The notes under the pieces were generated by a model. It made no database searches, was not told the origin of the DNA, and saw only the letters and a list, made by a program, of their open reading frames with translations. A DNA stretch of 64,000 bases from an uncultured Oscillospiraceae bacterium. Its GTDB lineage: Bacteria > Bacillota > Clostridia > Oscillospirales > Oscillospiraceae. This document shows, in pieces, positions 27,077-35,611 of this stretch (its first letter is position 1; each line of letters starts with the position of its first letter). The stretch lies in assembly GCA_934597255.1 (NCBI GenBank), contig CAKTQV010000010.1, forward strand, positions 8,306-72,305, written 5' to 3'. Position numbers and translations under genes: made by a program.

Positions 27077-29830
27077 ATGAACGACAATATCTCCATGCGC
27101 TCCGTGTCGAAGGACGAGCGCATCACACACAGCGTATGCGTCGGCGGGCCGATGACGCTGCACACCTACAACGGCGTGATCCGCCGCGTGCGCCCCATCG
27201 TGCTGACGGACGACGACCCCGCCGCGTGGGTCATCAAGGCCCGCGGCAAGCAATTCACTCCCCAGCGCAAGACCACGATGAGCCTGCTGGGCTACTGCGA
27301 GCGGGACAAGACCTACGCCTACGACCGGCTGAAATATCCCATGATCCGCGAGGATTTTGTGGAAACGCCGGACGGCAAGAACCGCAACACCGAAAACCGC
27401 GGCAAATCCGGCTACCGCCGCGCCTCCTGGGACGAGGCGCTCAGCCTCGTCGCGCGCGAGATCAAGCGCCTGCAGAAGACCTACGGCAAGGAGACAATCA
27501 CGGCCTGCACCTCGTCCCACCATTCCTGGGGTCTTGTGGGCTATAAGATCTCGCTGTTCAAGCGCTTTTTCTCCATGATGGGCTACACCCGCATCGCGGA
27601 CAACCCCGACTCCTGGGAGGGCTTCCACTGGGGCACGCCGCACTCCTACGGCTACTACTGGCGTCTCGGCGGCCCGGAGCCGTATGATATGCTGGAGATG
27701 GCCATGCAGAACGCGGAGACCATCATCTGCTGGTCCACCGACCCCGACACCAGCCGCGGCGGCTATTCCGCGCAGGAATCCGCGCTGTGGCGCTGGTGGA
27801 TGAAGGAGTCCGGCATCCAGTTCATCTACATCGACCCGTTCAACAACTACACCTCCGTCAAGCACGCCGACAAATGGATCGGCCCGCGTATGGGCACGGA
27901 CTCCGCCATTCTGGAGGCCATCGCCTATGTGTGGATCACGGAGGATCTGTACGACAAGGAATACGTGGCGCAGCACGGCCACCGCTTTGAGGAATTCAAG
28001 GCGCATATCCTCGGCCTCGGCCCCGACGGCACGGCCAAGACCCCGCACTGGGCGTCGGAGCTGTCGCTCGTGCCGGCCATGGATATCAAGGCCATCGCCC
28101 GCCGCTGGGCCAATTCCGTCACGACGGGCGGCTCGGGCATGCGCGGCGGCTTCGGCGGCGCCTGCCGCCACTCCAACGGCACGGAATACGCCCGCCTGAT
28201 GACGCTGCTGTTCGCCATGCAGGGCATGGGCAAGCCCGGCCGCGCCTTCTGGTCGCCGGCCTGCGGCGGCCCGATGAACTACAACTTCTGGTTCGGCGGC
28301 TATTCCGACCCCCTGTCGTCCATCGCCAACGCCCCCGTGTGCGACAATCCGCCGGTCAACTCCGTGGAACAGGTGCTTTACCGGCCGAATCTGCCCGACG
28401 CCATTCTGGACGGCCACTATGAGTGGTACGGCGAGGGCTTCTGCGGCGGCGGCGTCGATCTGGAGTTCACGCGCCACGTCTATCCCATGCCGGGCTACAA
28501 CAAGGTGCACTGCTTCTGGCGCTACGGCGGCTCCTTCTTCGGCACCATGCTCGACACGAACAAGTGGGCCAAGATGTACAAGAGCCCGGAGCTGGAATTC
28601 GTCATCAACCAGGACATCTACATGACGCCCGAAACGCGCCATGCGGACGTGATCCTGCCCGCGTGCTCGAATCTGGAGCGCGTGGACATCGGCGAGGTGG
28701 GCAACTCCGGCAACGGCGGCTACTGCTCCCACTCCCAGACGGGCAACTCCTGGCAGGTCATCGTCTATCAGGACAAGGCCATCGAGCCGATGTGGGATTC
28801 CCGCTCCGACTTCTGGATCTTCTCGCAGGTCGCGGCCCGGCTCGGCTGGGGCGAGGCGTTCACCGAGGGGCGCGACGAGGAGCAGTGGGCCAAGCGCTTC
28901 TGGCAGTTCTCCGATCTGCCCAAGCACATCAGCTGGGAGGATTTCAAGAAAAAGGGCTATTATATCCCGCCCGTCTCCTATCACGAGGAGGACAAGGATC
29001 CCGAAACGGGCCTGTATGAAAACTGGGACCGCTATCCCGGCTTCCAGTGGTTTGCGGAAAACCGCCCCTGCGACACGATGAACCACAAGGTGTTCCAGGA
29101 GGAGTGCAAGCTGGGCACCTTCTCGGGCAAGTTCGAGTTCGTGTCCGAGTCGCTGGCCTACTGGGCGCCGGATGACGAGGCGCGCCGCCCCATCCCGAAA
29201 TATCAGGATTCGTGGGAGGGCTTCAAATCCCTGTCGGCGGACAAATTCCCCTTCGGCCTGATCTCCCCGCACCCGCGCTTTGACTATCACACCCATTACC
29301 AGCAGCACGCCAAGTGGCTTTGGGAGATCCCGAAAAACCGCGTCATTATCAACGGCAACCCCTATCTCATCTGCCACATCAATGTGAAGCTGGCCGAGCA
29401 GAAGGGCATCAAGGACGGCGACGTCGTGCGCATCTTCAACGACCGCGGAAGCTGTCTGATGGTCGCCCGGGTGACGCGGCGCATCAACTACGAGACGATC
29501 CACGCTTACACGTCCTCCGGCATCTATAATCCCATCGACTACGGCGTGGTCATGAGCACGGACAAGGGCGGCAGCATCAACGTTCTTGTTCCCGGCCGCC
29601 TGATCGGCGACTATGTGCCGGCCATGGCGCCGTACAGCTGCAACATCGACATCGAAAAGAGCGAGGCGGACCCGAACTTCGGCCAGGGCTTCGAGCACAT
29701 TCTCGACGCGGTGGACAAGCAGCAGCTGGAGACCGAACGACCCATCCGCACCTCCATGCAGGCCGATATGCTCTTCGGCGAGCGGGAGCAGTGGCTGCGC
29801 GGGCAGCTGGAAAACAAGGAGGCTGACTGA
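27077..29830 (+). CDS. Molybdopterin oxidoreductase catalytic subunit, transhydroxylase-like
   Basis: A 917-residue DMSO-reductase-superfamily subunit that should bind bis-MGD molybdenum. The N-terminus lacks the CxxCxxxC 4Fe-4S motif of most relatives (only SVCVGGP). There is no Tat signal. His148, Tyr156 and Asp178-Ser179-Trp180 keep the spacing I recall for active-site His144, Tyr152 and Asp174-Ser175-Trp176 of Pelobacter acidigallici pyrogallol-phloroglucinol transhydroxylase, where the serine ligates Mo. The C-terminal dinucleotide-binding domain (NGNPYLICHINVKLAEQKGIKDGD) is present. GGGGAGG precedes the ATG and the Fe-S subunit follows. The enzyme probably moves, adds or removes hydroxyl groups on an aromatic or similar substrate; the exact substrate is unknown. 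Confidence 0.85.
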   Translation: MNDNISMRSVSKDERITHSVCVGGPMTLHTYNGVIRRVRPIVLTDDDPAAWVIKARGKQFTPQRKTTMSLLGYCERDKTYAYDRLKYPMIREDFVETPDGKNRNTENRGKSGYRRASWDEALSLVAREIKRLQKTYGKETITACTSSHHSWGLVGYKISLFKRFFSMMGYTRIADNPDSWEGFHWGTPHSYGYYWRLGGPEPYDMLEMAMQNAETIICWSTDPDTSRGGYSAQESALWRWWMKESGIQFIYIDPFNNYTSVKHADKWIGPRMGTDSAILEAIAYVWITEDLYDKEYVAQHGHRFEEFKAHILGLGPDGTAKTPHWASELSLVPAMDIKAIARRWANSVTTGGSGMRGGFGGACRHSNGTEYARLMTLLFAMQGMGKPGRAFWSPACGGPMNYNFWFGGYSDPLSSIANAPVCDNPPVNSVEQVLYRPNLPDAILDGHYEWYGEGFCGGGVDLEFTRHVYPMPGYNKVHCFWRYGGSFFGTMLDTNKWAKMYKSPELEFVINQDIYMTPETRHADVILPACSNLERVDIGEVGNSGNGGYCSHSQTGNSWQVIVYQDKAIEPMWDSRSDFWIFSQVAARLGWGEAFTEGRDEEQWAKRFWQFSDLPKHISWEDFKKKGYYIPPVSYHEEDKDPETGLYENWDRYPGFQWFAENRPCDTMNHKVFQEECKLGTFSGKFEFVSESLAYWAPDDEARRPIPKYQDSWEGFKSLSADKFPFGLISPHPRFDYHTHYQQHAKWLWEIPKNRVIINGNPYLICHINVKLAEQKGIKDGDVVRIFNDRGSCLMVARVTRRINYETIHAYTSSGIYNPIDYGVVMSTDKGGSINVLVPGRLIGDYVPAMAPYSCNIDIEKSEADPNFGQGFEHILDAVDKQQLETERPIRTSMQADMLFGEREQWLRGQLENKEAD

Positions 29831-29831
29831 T

Positions 29832-30701
29832 ATGTGGAAAAAGCCGATGAAAAAACCGGGCATTGCCATCAATTCGGCCCGCTGCATGGCGTGCTACGCC
29901 TGCTTCATGGCCTGCAAGGACGAGCACTGCGGCTGGGACACGGCGCTGTCGAAGTCTGAGCCGGAGCTCGGCCAGTACTGGATGAACATCGTGGAGTGGG
30001 AACGCGGCGACAACGAGCGGCGCATCAAGACCGCCACCGTCCCGACGCCCTGCTCCCACTGCGACAAGCCCGCCTGCATGGCCGCGGCGAAGGACGGCGC
30101 GGTCTACAAGCGTCCGGACGGCATCGTGATCATCGACCCGGAAAAATCGAAGGGCCAGAAGCAGATCGCGGACGCCTGCCCCGTGGGCGCCGTGTACTGG
30201 AACGAGCAGGAGCAGATCCCGCAGAAATGCACGATGTGCGCGGAGCTTCTGGACGATCCGGACTACCCCGGCTTTGAGCCGCGCTGCGTGGAGGCCTGCC
30301 CCAACCAGGCGCTGGTGTTCGGCGATCTGGCCGACCCCGACTCCGAGATCAGCCGCCTTATCGCGGCCAACAAGGTCACGCAGCTGGAGTGTCTGGGCGA
30401 CATGGGCTCAAGCGTGGTGCATCTGAACATCCCGAGCGCCTTCCTGGCCGGTACGGTCGCCTATCCGAAGGAGCTGGAGGAGGTCTGCATCGGCGCGAAG
30501 GTCGTTATAACCTGCCCGGAGACCGGTGAGCGGCACGAGATGGAGACGAACTGGGCCGGCGATTACGAGTTTGAAGACCTGCCCAAGGGAAAAAGCTGGA
30601 CCGTGGAGATAAGCTTCCCCGGCTTCAAGCCCGCCGTTTATACCGACGAACGCACCGACCACGACCACTACGTCGGGATCACCTATCTGGAAAAAGAATA
30701 A
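29832..30701 (+). CDS. Iron-sulfur subunit with C-terminal beta-sandwich domain, transhydroxylase beta-like
   Basis: A 289-residue partner of the molybdenum subunit. Cluster motifs are Cys18-x2-Cys21-x2-Cys24-x3-Cys28, CSHCDKPAC, ADACPVGA, and CTMC with CVEACPNQA. One cysteine usual in four-cluster subunits is Ala (MAAAKDGA), which suggests three clusters. From about residue 195 a non-Fe-S tail (FLAGTVAYPKEL to VGITYLEKE) resembles a Cna-B/transthyretin-like beta sandwich. Transhydroxylase beta subunits have the same two traits as I recall them. GGAGG precedes the ATG. A strong terminator follows. No membrane anchor gene is present, so the enzyme is probably cytoplasmic. Confidence 0.87.
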   Translation: MWKKPMKKPGIAINSARCMACYACFMACKDEHCGWDTALSKSEPELGQYWMNIVEWERGDNERRIKTATVPTPCSHCDKPACMAAAKDGAVYKRPDGIVIIDPEKSKGQKQIADACPVGAVYWNEQEQIPQKCTMCAELLDDPDYPGFEPRCVEACPNQALVFGDLADPDSEISRLIAANKVTQLECLGDMGSSVVHLNIPSAFLAGTVAYPKELEEVCIGAKVVITCPETGERHEMETNWAGDYEFEDLPKGKSWTVEISFPGFKPAVYTDERTDHDHYVGITYLEKE

Positions 30702-30717
30702 ATACCGTGCTATAATA

Positions 30718-30757
30718 AACAGGTATGCCCTCAAAAAGGCATACCTGTTATTTTTTT
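30718..30757 (+). terminator. Rho-independent terminator of the molybdoenzyme operon
   Basis: A perfect 12-base stem AACAGGTATGCC/GGCATACCTGTT with an eight-base loop, followed by a run of seven T. Confidence 0.9.
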
Positions 30758-30776
30758 CGGGATCGGAGCGTGGAGG

Positions 30777-32141
30777 ATGAAAGACAGGACAAAGGATTTT
30801 CTATGGCTGTGGACGCGGCGCCTGCTGGTGTATTTCGCGGGGCTGTTCATCATGGCGATCGGCGTGGTATTTTCGGTGCGGTCGGCGCTGGGCGTCAGCC
30901 CGGTGACCTGCCTGGCCAACGTGCTCAGCCAGATCACGGCGGCCGATCTCGGCCTGTGCACGACGCTGAGCTACTGCTTTTACATTCTCGTGGAGGCGCT
31001 GCTGCTGCGGCGGGATTTCAAGCCGAAGATGCTGCTGCAGATCCTGGCCTCGACGTTTTTCGGCGTGCTGGTCTCGCTGGCCGCGCGGCTGTTTTCGTTC
31101 TTGCCGGCGCCGCAGAACTACGCAGCGCGGCTGGCGTATCTGCTGGCGTCGATCCCCATGGTGGCGTTCGGCGTGATGCTGTATCTGGCGCCGAACATCC
31201 TGCCCACGCCGGGCGAGGGGCTGTCGCTGGCGGTGTCGAAGAAGACCGGCAAGCCCGTGGCGAGCTGCAAGATCATCACGGACTGCTGCATGGTGGCGCT
31301 GTCGGCCGCCGTTTCGCTGGCGTATTTCCACGGCTTTGTCGGCGTGCGCGAGGGCACGGTCATCTCCGCGCTGCTGGTGGGCTTTGTGATGAAACGCATG
31401 ATGCGCGTGTGCAACGGCTTTCTGCTGCGCTTTGTCGAGCGCGACACGAAGCTTGAGCGCGCCATTGCCGCCGGCGGCTACGACATCGACCGCAGCGGCA
31501 AGCCGAAGCTGCTCATCTCCGTCAGCCGCGAGTTCGGCTCCGGCGGCTACGAGATCGCGCAGAAGCTGGCCGAACGGCTCGGCATCACGTTTTACGACCG
31601 CCAGCTCGAGGAGGTGGAGGCGAAGGAGAGCGGCGTGCCCATCTCCTTTATCCGCGAGCACGAAAAACGCATGCGGCACAATCTGGTCTACGATTTCATC
31701 ACCGCCGGCTACGCCATGTACAACGAGGATCTGCCGCCGATGGAAAAGCTGTTCGCGGCGCAGACGCGCATCCTGCGCCGGATCGCCGCCGGCGACGAGT
31801 CCTGTGTCATCATGGGGCGCTGCTCGGATTATATCCTGTATGAGGACCCCAACAGCTTCCGCGTGTTCATCCATGCGCCGACATGGACACGCGCGGCGAA
31901 GATCGCGGCGGACAACGGCATCTCTCTCGAGCAGGCGAAGGCCGACATGGAGCGCACCGACACGGGCCGCGCCCGGCACTACGAGTTTTTCACCGGCCGG
32001 GAATGGGGCAACACGAAGTATTACAATCTCGCCGTGGACAGCTCGGTCTACGGCCCGGACGGGAGCGTGGAGCTGATCGAAAACGCCGTGCGCCTGTGGT
32101 GCGCCGCGCGCGGCTACCAGCTGCCGGGAAAGAACGGCTGA
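30777..32141 (+). CDS. Fusion: YczE/YitT-like membrane domain plus cytidylate-kinase-like domain
   Basis: A 454-residue two-part protein. Residues 1-215 hold about five membrane segments of the YczE/YyaS/YitT type (FAGLFIMAIGVVFSVRSALGVSP is the family-like opening). From residue 240 a soluble cytidylate-kinase-like domain starts (LISVSREFGSGGYEIAQKLAERLG, then VIMGRCSDYIL and FRVFIHAP). The kinase part has a P-loop-like SREFGSGG. GGAG lies eight bases before the ATG. The gene follows the molybdoenzyme terminator and is closed by its own hairpin. I recall this combination from other Clostridia, but its substrate and role are not known. Confidence 0.75.
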   Translation: MKDRTKDFLWLWTRRLLVYFAGLFIMAIGVVFSVRSALGVSPVTCLANVLSQITAADLGLCTTLSYCFYILVEALLLRRDFKPKMLLQILASTFFGVLVSLAARLFSFLPAPQNYAARLAYLLASIPMVAFGVMLYLAPNILPTPGEGLSLAVSKKTGKPVASCKIITDCCMVALSAAVSLAYFHGFVGVREGTVISALLVGFVMKRMMRVCNGFLLRFVERDTKLERAIAAGGYDIDRSGKPKLLISVSREFGSGGYEIAQKLAERLGITFYDRQLEEVEAKESGVPISFIREHEKRMRHNLVYDFITAGYAMYNEDLPPMEKLFAAQTRILRRIAAGDESCVIMGRCSDYILYEDPNSFRVFIHAPTWTRAAKIAADNGISLEQAKADMERTDTGRARHYEFFTGREWGNTKYYNLAVDSSVYGPDGSVELIENAVRLWCAARGYQLPGKNG

Positions 32142-32158
32142 AAGGAACAGAAATGGAA

Positions 32159-32186
32159 AGAGACCCGCTCCTTGGAGCGGGTCTCT
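32159..32186. terminator. Bidirectional terminator between the fusion gene and the binding-protein gene
   Basis: The stem AGAGACCCGCTCC / GGAGCGGGTCTCT is perfect with a two-base loop centre and lies between convergent genes. Confidence 0.75.
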
Positions 32187-32203
32187 CTGCATATTGCGGG
32201 GAA

Positions 32204-33856
32204 TCAGTCGGCCAGTTCGATGTTGGCGAAATCGGTGTTGACCGTGGAGATATAGTGGATGTTCTTGACGGTCTCGGTGTTGAAGCAGGCCTTGTAGTAG
32301 ATTTCCGTAATGGGGCAGGTGATATAGTTGTCGTGGAAGTAGGCCTGGATCTCCTTGTAGATCTCGGCGCGCTCGGCGTCGTCAACGGTGTTCTCGCCCT
32401 TGACGATCAGAGCCTGCAGATCGGGATCGCTCTGGCGGACGATCTGCTGGAAGATGCCGGCGTCGGTGAAGACGGTGTAGATCTGCTTGGGGTCGCGGGT
32501 GATGTTGGCGCCGGTGATCTTGAACCAGCTGAAGTCGGTGCCGCCGACCTCAAAGTAGCTGGCCAGCATGGTGTTGAGCTCCTCGACGTCCAGCGTGAAG
32601 TTGATGCCGATCTTGCTCAGGTAGGCCTGAACGATCTCGGCGGTCTCCGGCTGAAGGTCGCCGTTGGTGGTGACGAACTTGAGGTTCAGGGGGTTGTCCA
32701 GACCGTAGCCGGCCTCTTCCATGAGCTGCAGGGCAAGCTCCGGATCGTAGGTGTACGGCTCCTGCTCGACATAGTAGCGGCAGGTCTTGGACAGGGAGGA
32801 AGTGGCGGGGTCGCCCAGGGAGCCGAAGGCGCCGATGGCGGTGGACTGGATGTCGATGGCGTGGCAGATGGCTTCGCGGACGCGGATGTCGAGCAGAGCC
32901 TCGTTGTCGTCGGACATGATGAGCTGAAGGACGTCGTTGCCGGGGATCAGAACGGCCTCGCAGTTTTCAACGGCACCGCTGGCGGCCATGTCGTAGTCGG
33001 TGGTGTTCAGACCCAGGCAGATGTCCAGGTTGCCGGACTCGAAGTCGATGAACATGGCGGTGGCGTCGGTGTAGTAGTTGACGATGATCTCGTCGGGCTC
33101 GGGATCGTAGTTGGCGCTGTTCCAGTAATCGTCGCGCTTTTCATATTTAATGGAGCTGTAAAGCGTGCACTCGGTCATGTCATAGGGGCCGGAGTGGGGC
33201 ACCTCGCTGGTCATCCAGATGGGGTCGGTCGGGTCGTGCTCTTCGCAGAAGTCCTTGCTCTGGATGGGCCAGGTCAGCCAGTAGATGCCGGGGCCGACGG
33301 GGTAGAGGTACTTGAGAGTGATGGTCAGGCCGTCGTCGGAAACGGTGCTGTTTTCAAAGTCGTAGCAGACATAGTAGGTCATGCTGGTGTGGCCGTTGTC
33401 CACATAGCGCTGCGCGCTGTAGAGGACGTCCCAGCCGTCAAGCTGCGTGCCGTCGGAGAAATAGATGTCGTCGCGGATCTTGAGGACCAGCGTGGTGTCG
33501 TCTTCGTAATGGTATTCCTCAACGATGCGGGTCTGCAGCTCGTCGTTGCCGTCAAAGTAGAACAGGCTGTCGAAGCAGAGCCGGTCCAGGCCGGGCGCGT
33601 ACTGAACGCTGCCGCTGGGGGAGGAGGTGTCGTAGCTGCCGGTGGGGTCGCCGTCTGCGTCGCCGATGCGGATGACGTGATAGGCGTCTTCCTCGGCTGC
33701 GTCGCCGGAGTTGCCGGCCTCGGTGGTGCCGGCGGTCTTGCCTTCAGCCGGGGCGTTCCCGCCGGTCTCTTTCTCCGTGCTGCCGCAGGCGCACAGAGAG
33801 AAGACAAGCAGAAGGACCATGACGAATGCAAGAAGTCGAGTCAGGGTGGATTTCAT
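32204..33856 (-). CDS. Family 5 extracellular solute-binding lipoprotein (peptide/nickel type)
   Basis: A 550-residue ABC transporter binding protein. A lipoprotein signal ends at Cys24 (FSLCACG) and is followed by a Gly/Thr/Glu linker. The mature part matches the DppA/OppA family, with typical segments LVLKIRDDIYFSDGTQLDGWDV, YPVGPGIYWL and the C-terminal VKNIHYISTVNTDFANIEL. It would capture an oligopeptide or another small ligand outside the membrane. AGGAGG precedes the ATG. No permease gene adjoins it, while the DppBCDF set at 41712-45537 lacks a binding protein, so the two may work together (inference). Confidence 0.88.
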   Translation of the reverse strand: MKSTLTRLLAFVMVLLLVFSLCACGSTEKETGGNAPAEGKTAGTTEAGNSGDAAEEDAYHVIRIGDADGDPTGSYDTSSPSGSVQYAPGLDRLCFDSLFYFDGNDELQTRIVEEYHYEDDTTLVLKIRDDIYFSDGTQLDGWDVLYSAQRYVDNGHTSMTYYVCYDFENSTVSDDGLTITLKYLYPVGPGIYWLTWPIQSKDFCEEHDPTDPIWMTSEVPHSGPYDMTECTLYSSIKYEKRDDYWNSANYDPEPDEIIVNYYTDATAMFIDFESGNLDICLGLNTTDYDMAASGAVENCEAVLIPGNDVLQLIMSDDNEALLDIRVREAICHAIDIQSTAIGAFGSLGDPATSSLSKTCRYYVEQEPYTYDPELALQLMEEAGYGLDNPLNLKFVTTNGDLQPETAEIVQAYLSKIGINFTLDVEELNTMLASYFEVGGTDFSWFKITGANITRDPKQIYTVFTDAGIFQQIVRQSDPDLQALIVKGENTVDDAERAEIYKEIQAYFHDNYITCPITEIYYKACFNTETVKNIHYISTVNTDFANIELAD

Positions 33857-33990
33857 ATATGCCTCCTAATAAAAAATAAATGACAGGATTGGTCTCGCGG
33901 CTGGTATGTGCAAATTATTTCACAAACACACTCCGCTGTCTAACAAAAATTTTGTCGTCAAGTTCATCATTTTTGTTTTGCCGGGAAGCC

Positions 33991-34019
33991 TTGCGCTTGT
34001 GCAGATGGACTGATAGAAT
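33991..34019 (+). promoter_or_regulatory. Promoter of the NTF2-like triplet
   Basis: TTGCGC (33991-33996) and TAGAAT (34014-34019) are separated by 17 bases, 39 bases before the first gene. The rest of the 33857-34058 gap is AT-rich and must also hold the divergent binding-protein promoter, which I cannot place firmly. Confidence 0.55.
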
Positions 34020-34058
34020 CTAGACAATTCGGAAAAAAGGACGGAAAGGAGTCTTTTC

Positions 34059-34841
34059 ATGTATAAGCGCGATTACACGCTTGAGGAAAAAGCAAATATG
34101 TGGCTCGACCTCCGGGAGATCCAGAACCTGATGGGGCGCTATGTGCGAAGCCTGATGCTCAAGCAGGAGGGCGACGTCTTCGAACGCTTCTGGAGCCGTT
34201 TCGAGGGCGATGTGTGCTACGGCGTGAACGAGGGCTGGTATACCGGCCGGGACGAGGTGGAGGCTTATTATAAGAAGCTGGCGGAGAACACGGCCGTCCG
34301 CTCACAGCTCATCCGCGACCTGTTCCCGGAATTTCTGGGCGCCAAGAGCGACGAGGAGATCCAGGGCGTCGGCCAGATGACCGTGGACGGGCTGAGCGTT
34401 CCGGTGCTGGAGGTGTCCGGCCTGGGAACGACGGCGAAGGGCGTGTGGCTGTTTGTTGGCGCCGACCATCGTATTCTTCCCAACGGGCCCTATACCTATG
34501 CGGAAAACGGATACTATGCCGTGGACTTCACCAAGGAGAACACGGAATGGAAGATCTGGCACATGCAGCGCATCGTGGAGGCGGGCGGCCCGCAGGGCCG
34601 GGACTGGGCCGTCGCGGAAAGCGAGCAGAAGCTGCCGCCGGTCAAGGAGGAATTCAAGGCCCTCGAGCAGCTTGAGCTTCCGAAGCCGAGCCATCCGGCC
34701 GTGCTGCGCGAGCGCTTTTACGCCGGCCGCCCCGCGCCGGAGAAGCTGCGCTATCCGGAGCCGTTTTATGACTTCCAGGACACGTTCAGCTACGGCTGCG
34801 AGATGGAAGGCTTTGACCGCTACGCCTCGAGCGAGTGGTGA
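34059..34841 (+). CDS. NTF2/SnoaL-like protein, paralog 1
   Basis: A 260-residue soluble protein. The first 190 residues have the pattern of a cone-shaped NTF2-like domain: helical start (LREIQNLMGRYVRSLML), the EGWYTGRDEVEAYYKKL segment, and closing strands with NTEWKIWHMQRIVEA. A C-terminal extension rich in Pro and aromatic residues makes it larger than usual SnoaL proteins of 130-170 residues. This fold hosts dehydratases and isomerases such as ketosteroid isomerase and bile-acid BaiE, but catalytic residues are not obvious here. GGAAAGGAG precedes the ATG. First of three related genes. Confidence 0.7.
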   Translation: MYKRDYTLEEKANMWLDLREIQNLMGRYVRSLMLKQEGDVFERFWSRFEGDVCYGVNEGWYTGRDEVEAYYKKLAENTAVRSQLIRDLFPEFLGAKSDEEIQGVGQMTVDGLSVPVLEVSGLGTTAKGVWLFVGADHRILPNGPYTYAENGYYAVDFTKENTEWKIWHMQRIVEAGGPQGRDWAVAESEQKLPPVKEEFKALEQLELPKPSHPAVLRERFYAGRPAPEKLRYPEPFYDFQDTFSYGCEMEGFDRYASSEW

Positions 34842-34858
34842 GCAGGGAGGGATTATCA

Positions 34859-35611
34859 ATGTCTAAAATGATGGGACGTTATTTCTACAAGCGCGAGGCC
34901 ACGGACGAGCAGCGCATGGACAGAGTCTGGGAGATGGAAGAGCTGCGCGCCCTGATCGGCAAGCGCTTCATCTGCGTGCTCAACAACGATTACGGGCGCG
35001 AGCTGGACGAGCTGTGGGTCGGGCAGGAAGAAAATCTGGCCAGCGCGCAGCTTGGCTCCAACTGGGGCTATTACGTCGGCAAGGAGTCCATCGCCCGCTA
35101 TTATGCCAAATACGAAAAGGCCGAGAACTACTGCCGCATCGCGCCGCCGGACAGCGTTGCGATCCACATCGCGGCCGACGGGAAAACGGCCTTCGGCGTG
35201 TGCTACACGCTGGCCTCCGAGGCGCACGATATCGGCGGCGTCCACGGCTGGAGCGTGTTCAACCGTGTCTGGTTCGATTTCAAAAAGGAAGAGAGCGGCT
35301 GGCGCATCTGGCATATGTTCATCGGCAACGACGGCAGCGCCGAGGCCGGCCGGAACGTCAACGAGGAGCCGGCGCTTTACTATGAGGACAAGCAGGGGCC
35401 GGACCCCGTGAAGCTCGACTTCGGCGATGCGGACTATCCCATGCAGACCTATTACCCGGTCTTCGGCTGGTATCCCTACCCCACGATCCCCACGGCGCAC
35501 GACAGCTACCGGCTGGATCTCAGCTGCAGCTTTGAAGGCTTCCTTCAGTTCAAGGCCGGCCAGGCGGACCCCGCGAAGCTCTATGAAGCGATTGGAGGAG
35601 ACAAGGCATGA
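34859..35611 (+). CDS. NTF2/SnoaL-like protein, paralog 2
   Basis: A 250-residue relative of its neighbours. It shares the helical opening (MEELRALIGKRFICVL), the WGYYVGKESIARYYAKYE segment and the closing SGWRIWHMFIGNDG. A C-terminal Pro/Tyr-rich arm (YPVFGWYPYPTIPTAHDSYR) ends the protein. The start at 34859 has AGGGAGG upstream; an in-frame GTG pair earlier overlaps the end of paralog 1 and is less likely. It overlaps paralog 3 by four bases (ATGA). Probably forms a homo- or hetero-oligomer with the other two, which is inference from paralogy and coupling. Confidence 0.7.
   Translation: MSKMMGRYFYKREATDEQRMDRVWEMEELRALIGKRFICVLNNDYGRELDELWVGQEENLASAQLGSNWGYYVGKESIARYYAKYEKAENYCRIAPPDSVAIHIAADGKTAFGVCYTLASEAHDIGGVHGWSVFNRVWFDFKKEESGWRIWHMFIGNDGSAEAGRNVNEEPALYYEDKQGPDPVKLDFGDADYPMQTYYPVFGWYPYPTIPTAHDSYRLDLSCSFEGFLQFKAGQADPAKLYEAIGGDKA

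Noticed and set aside
26657..29887. Long minus-strand open frame opposite the molybdoenzyme subunit
   Set aside because: No domain is recognisable and the opposite strand has a complete molybdopterin enzyme with ribosome site and operon context.
27077..30701. Formate dehydrogenase or DMSO reductase identity
   Set aside because: No selenocysteine or cysteine ligand motif, no N-terminal Fe-S cluster, no Tat signal and no membrane anchor subunit.
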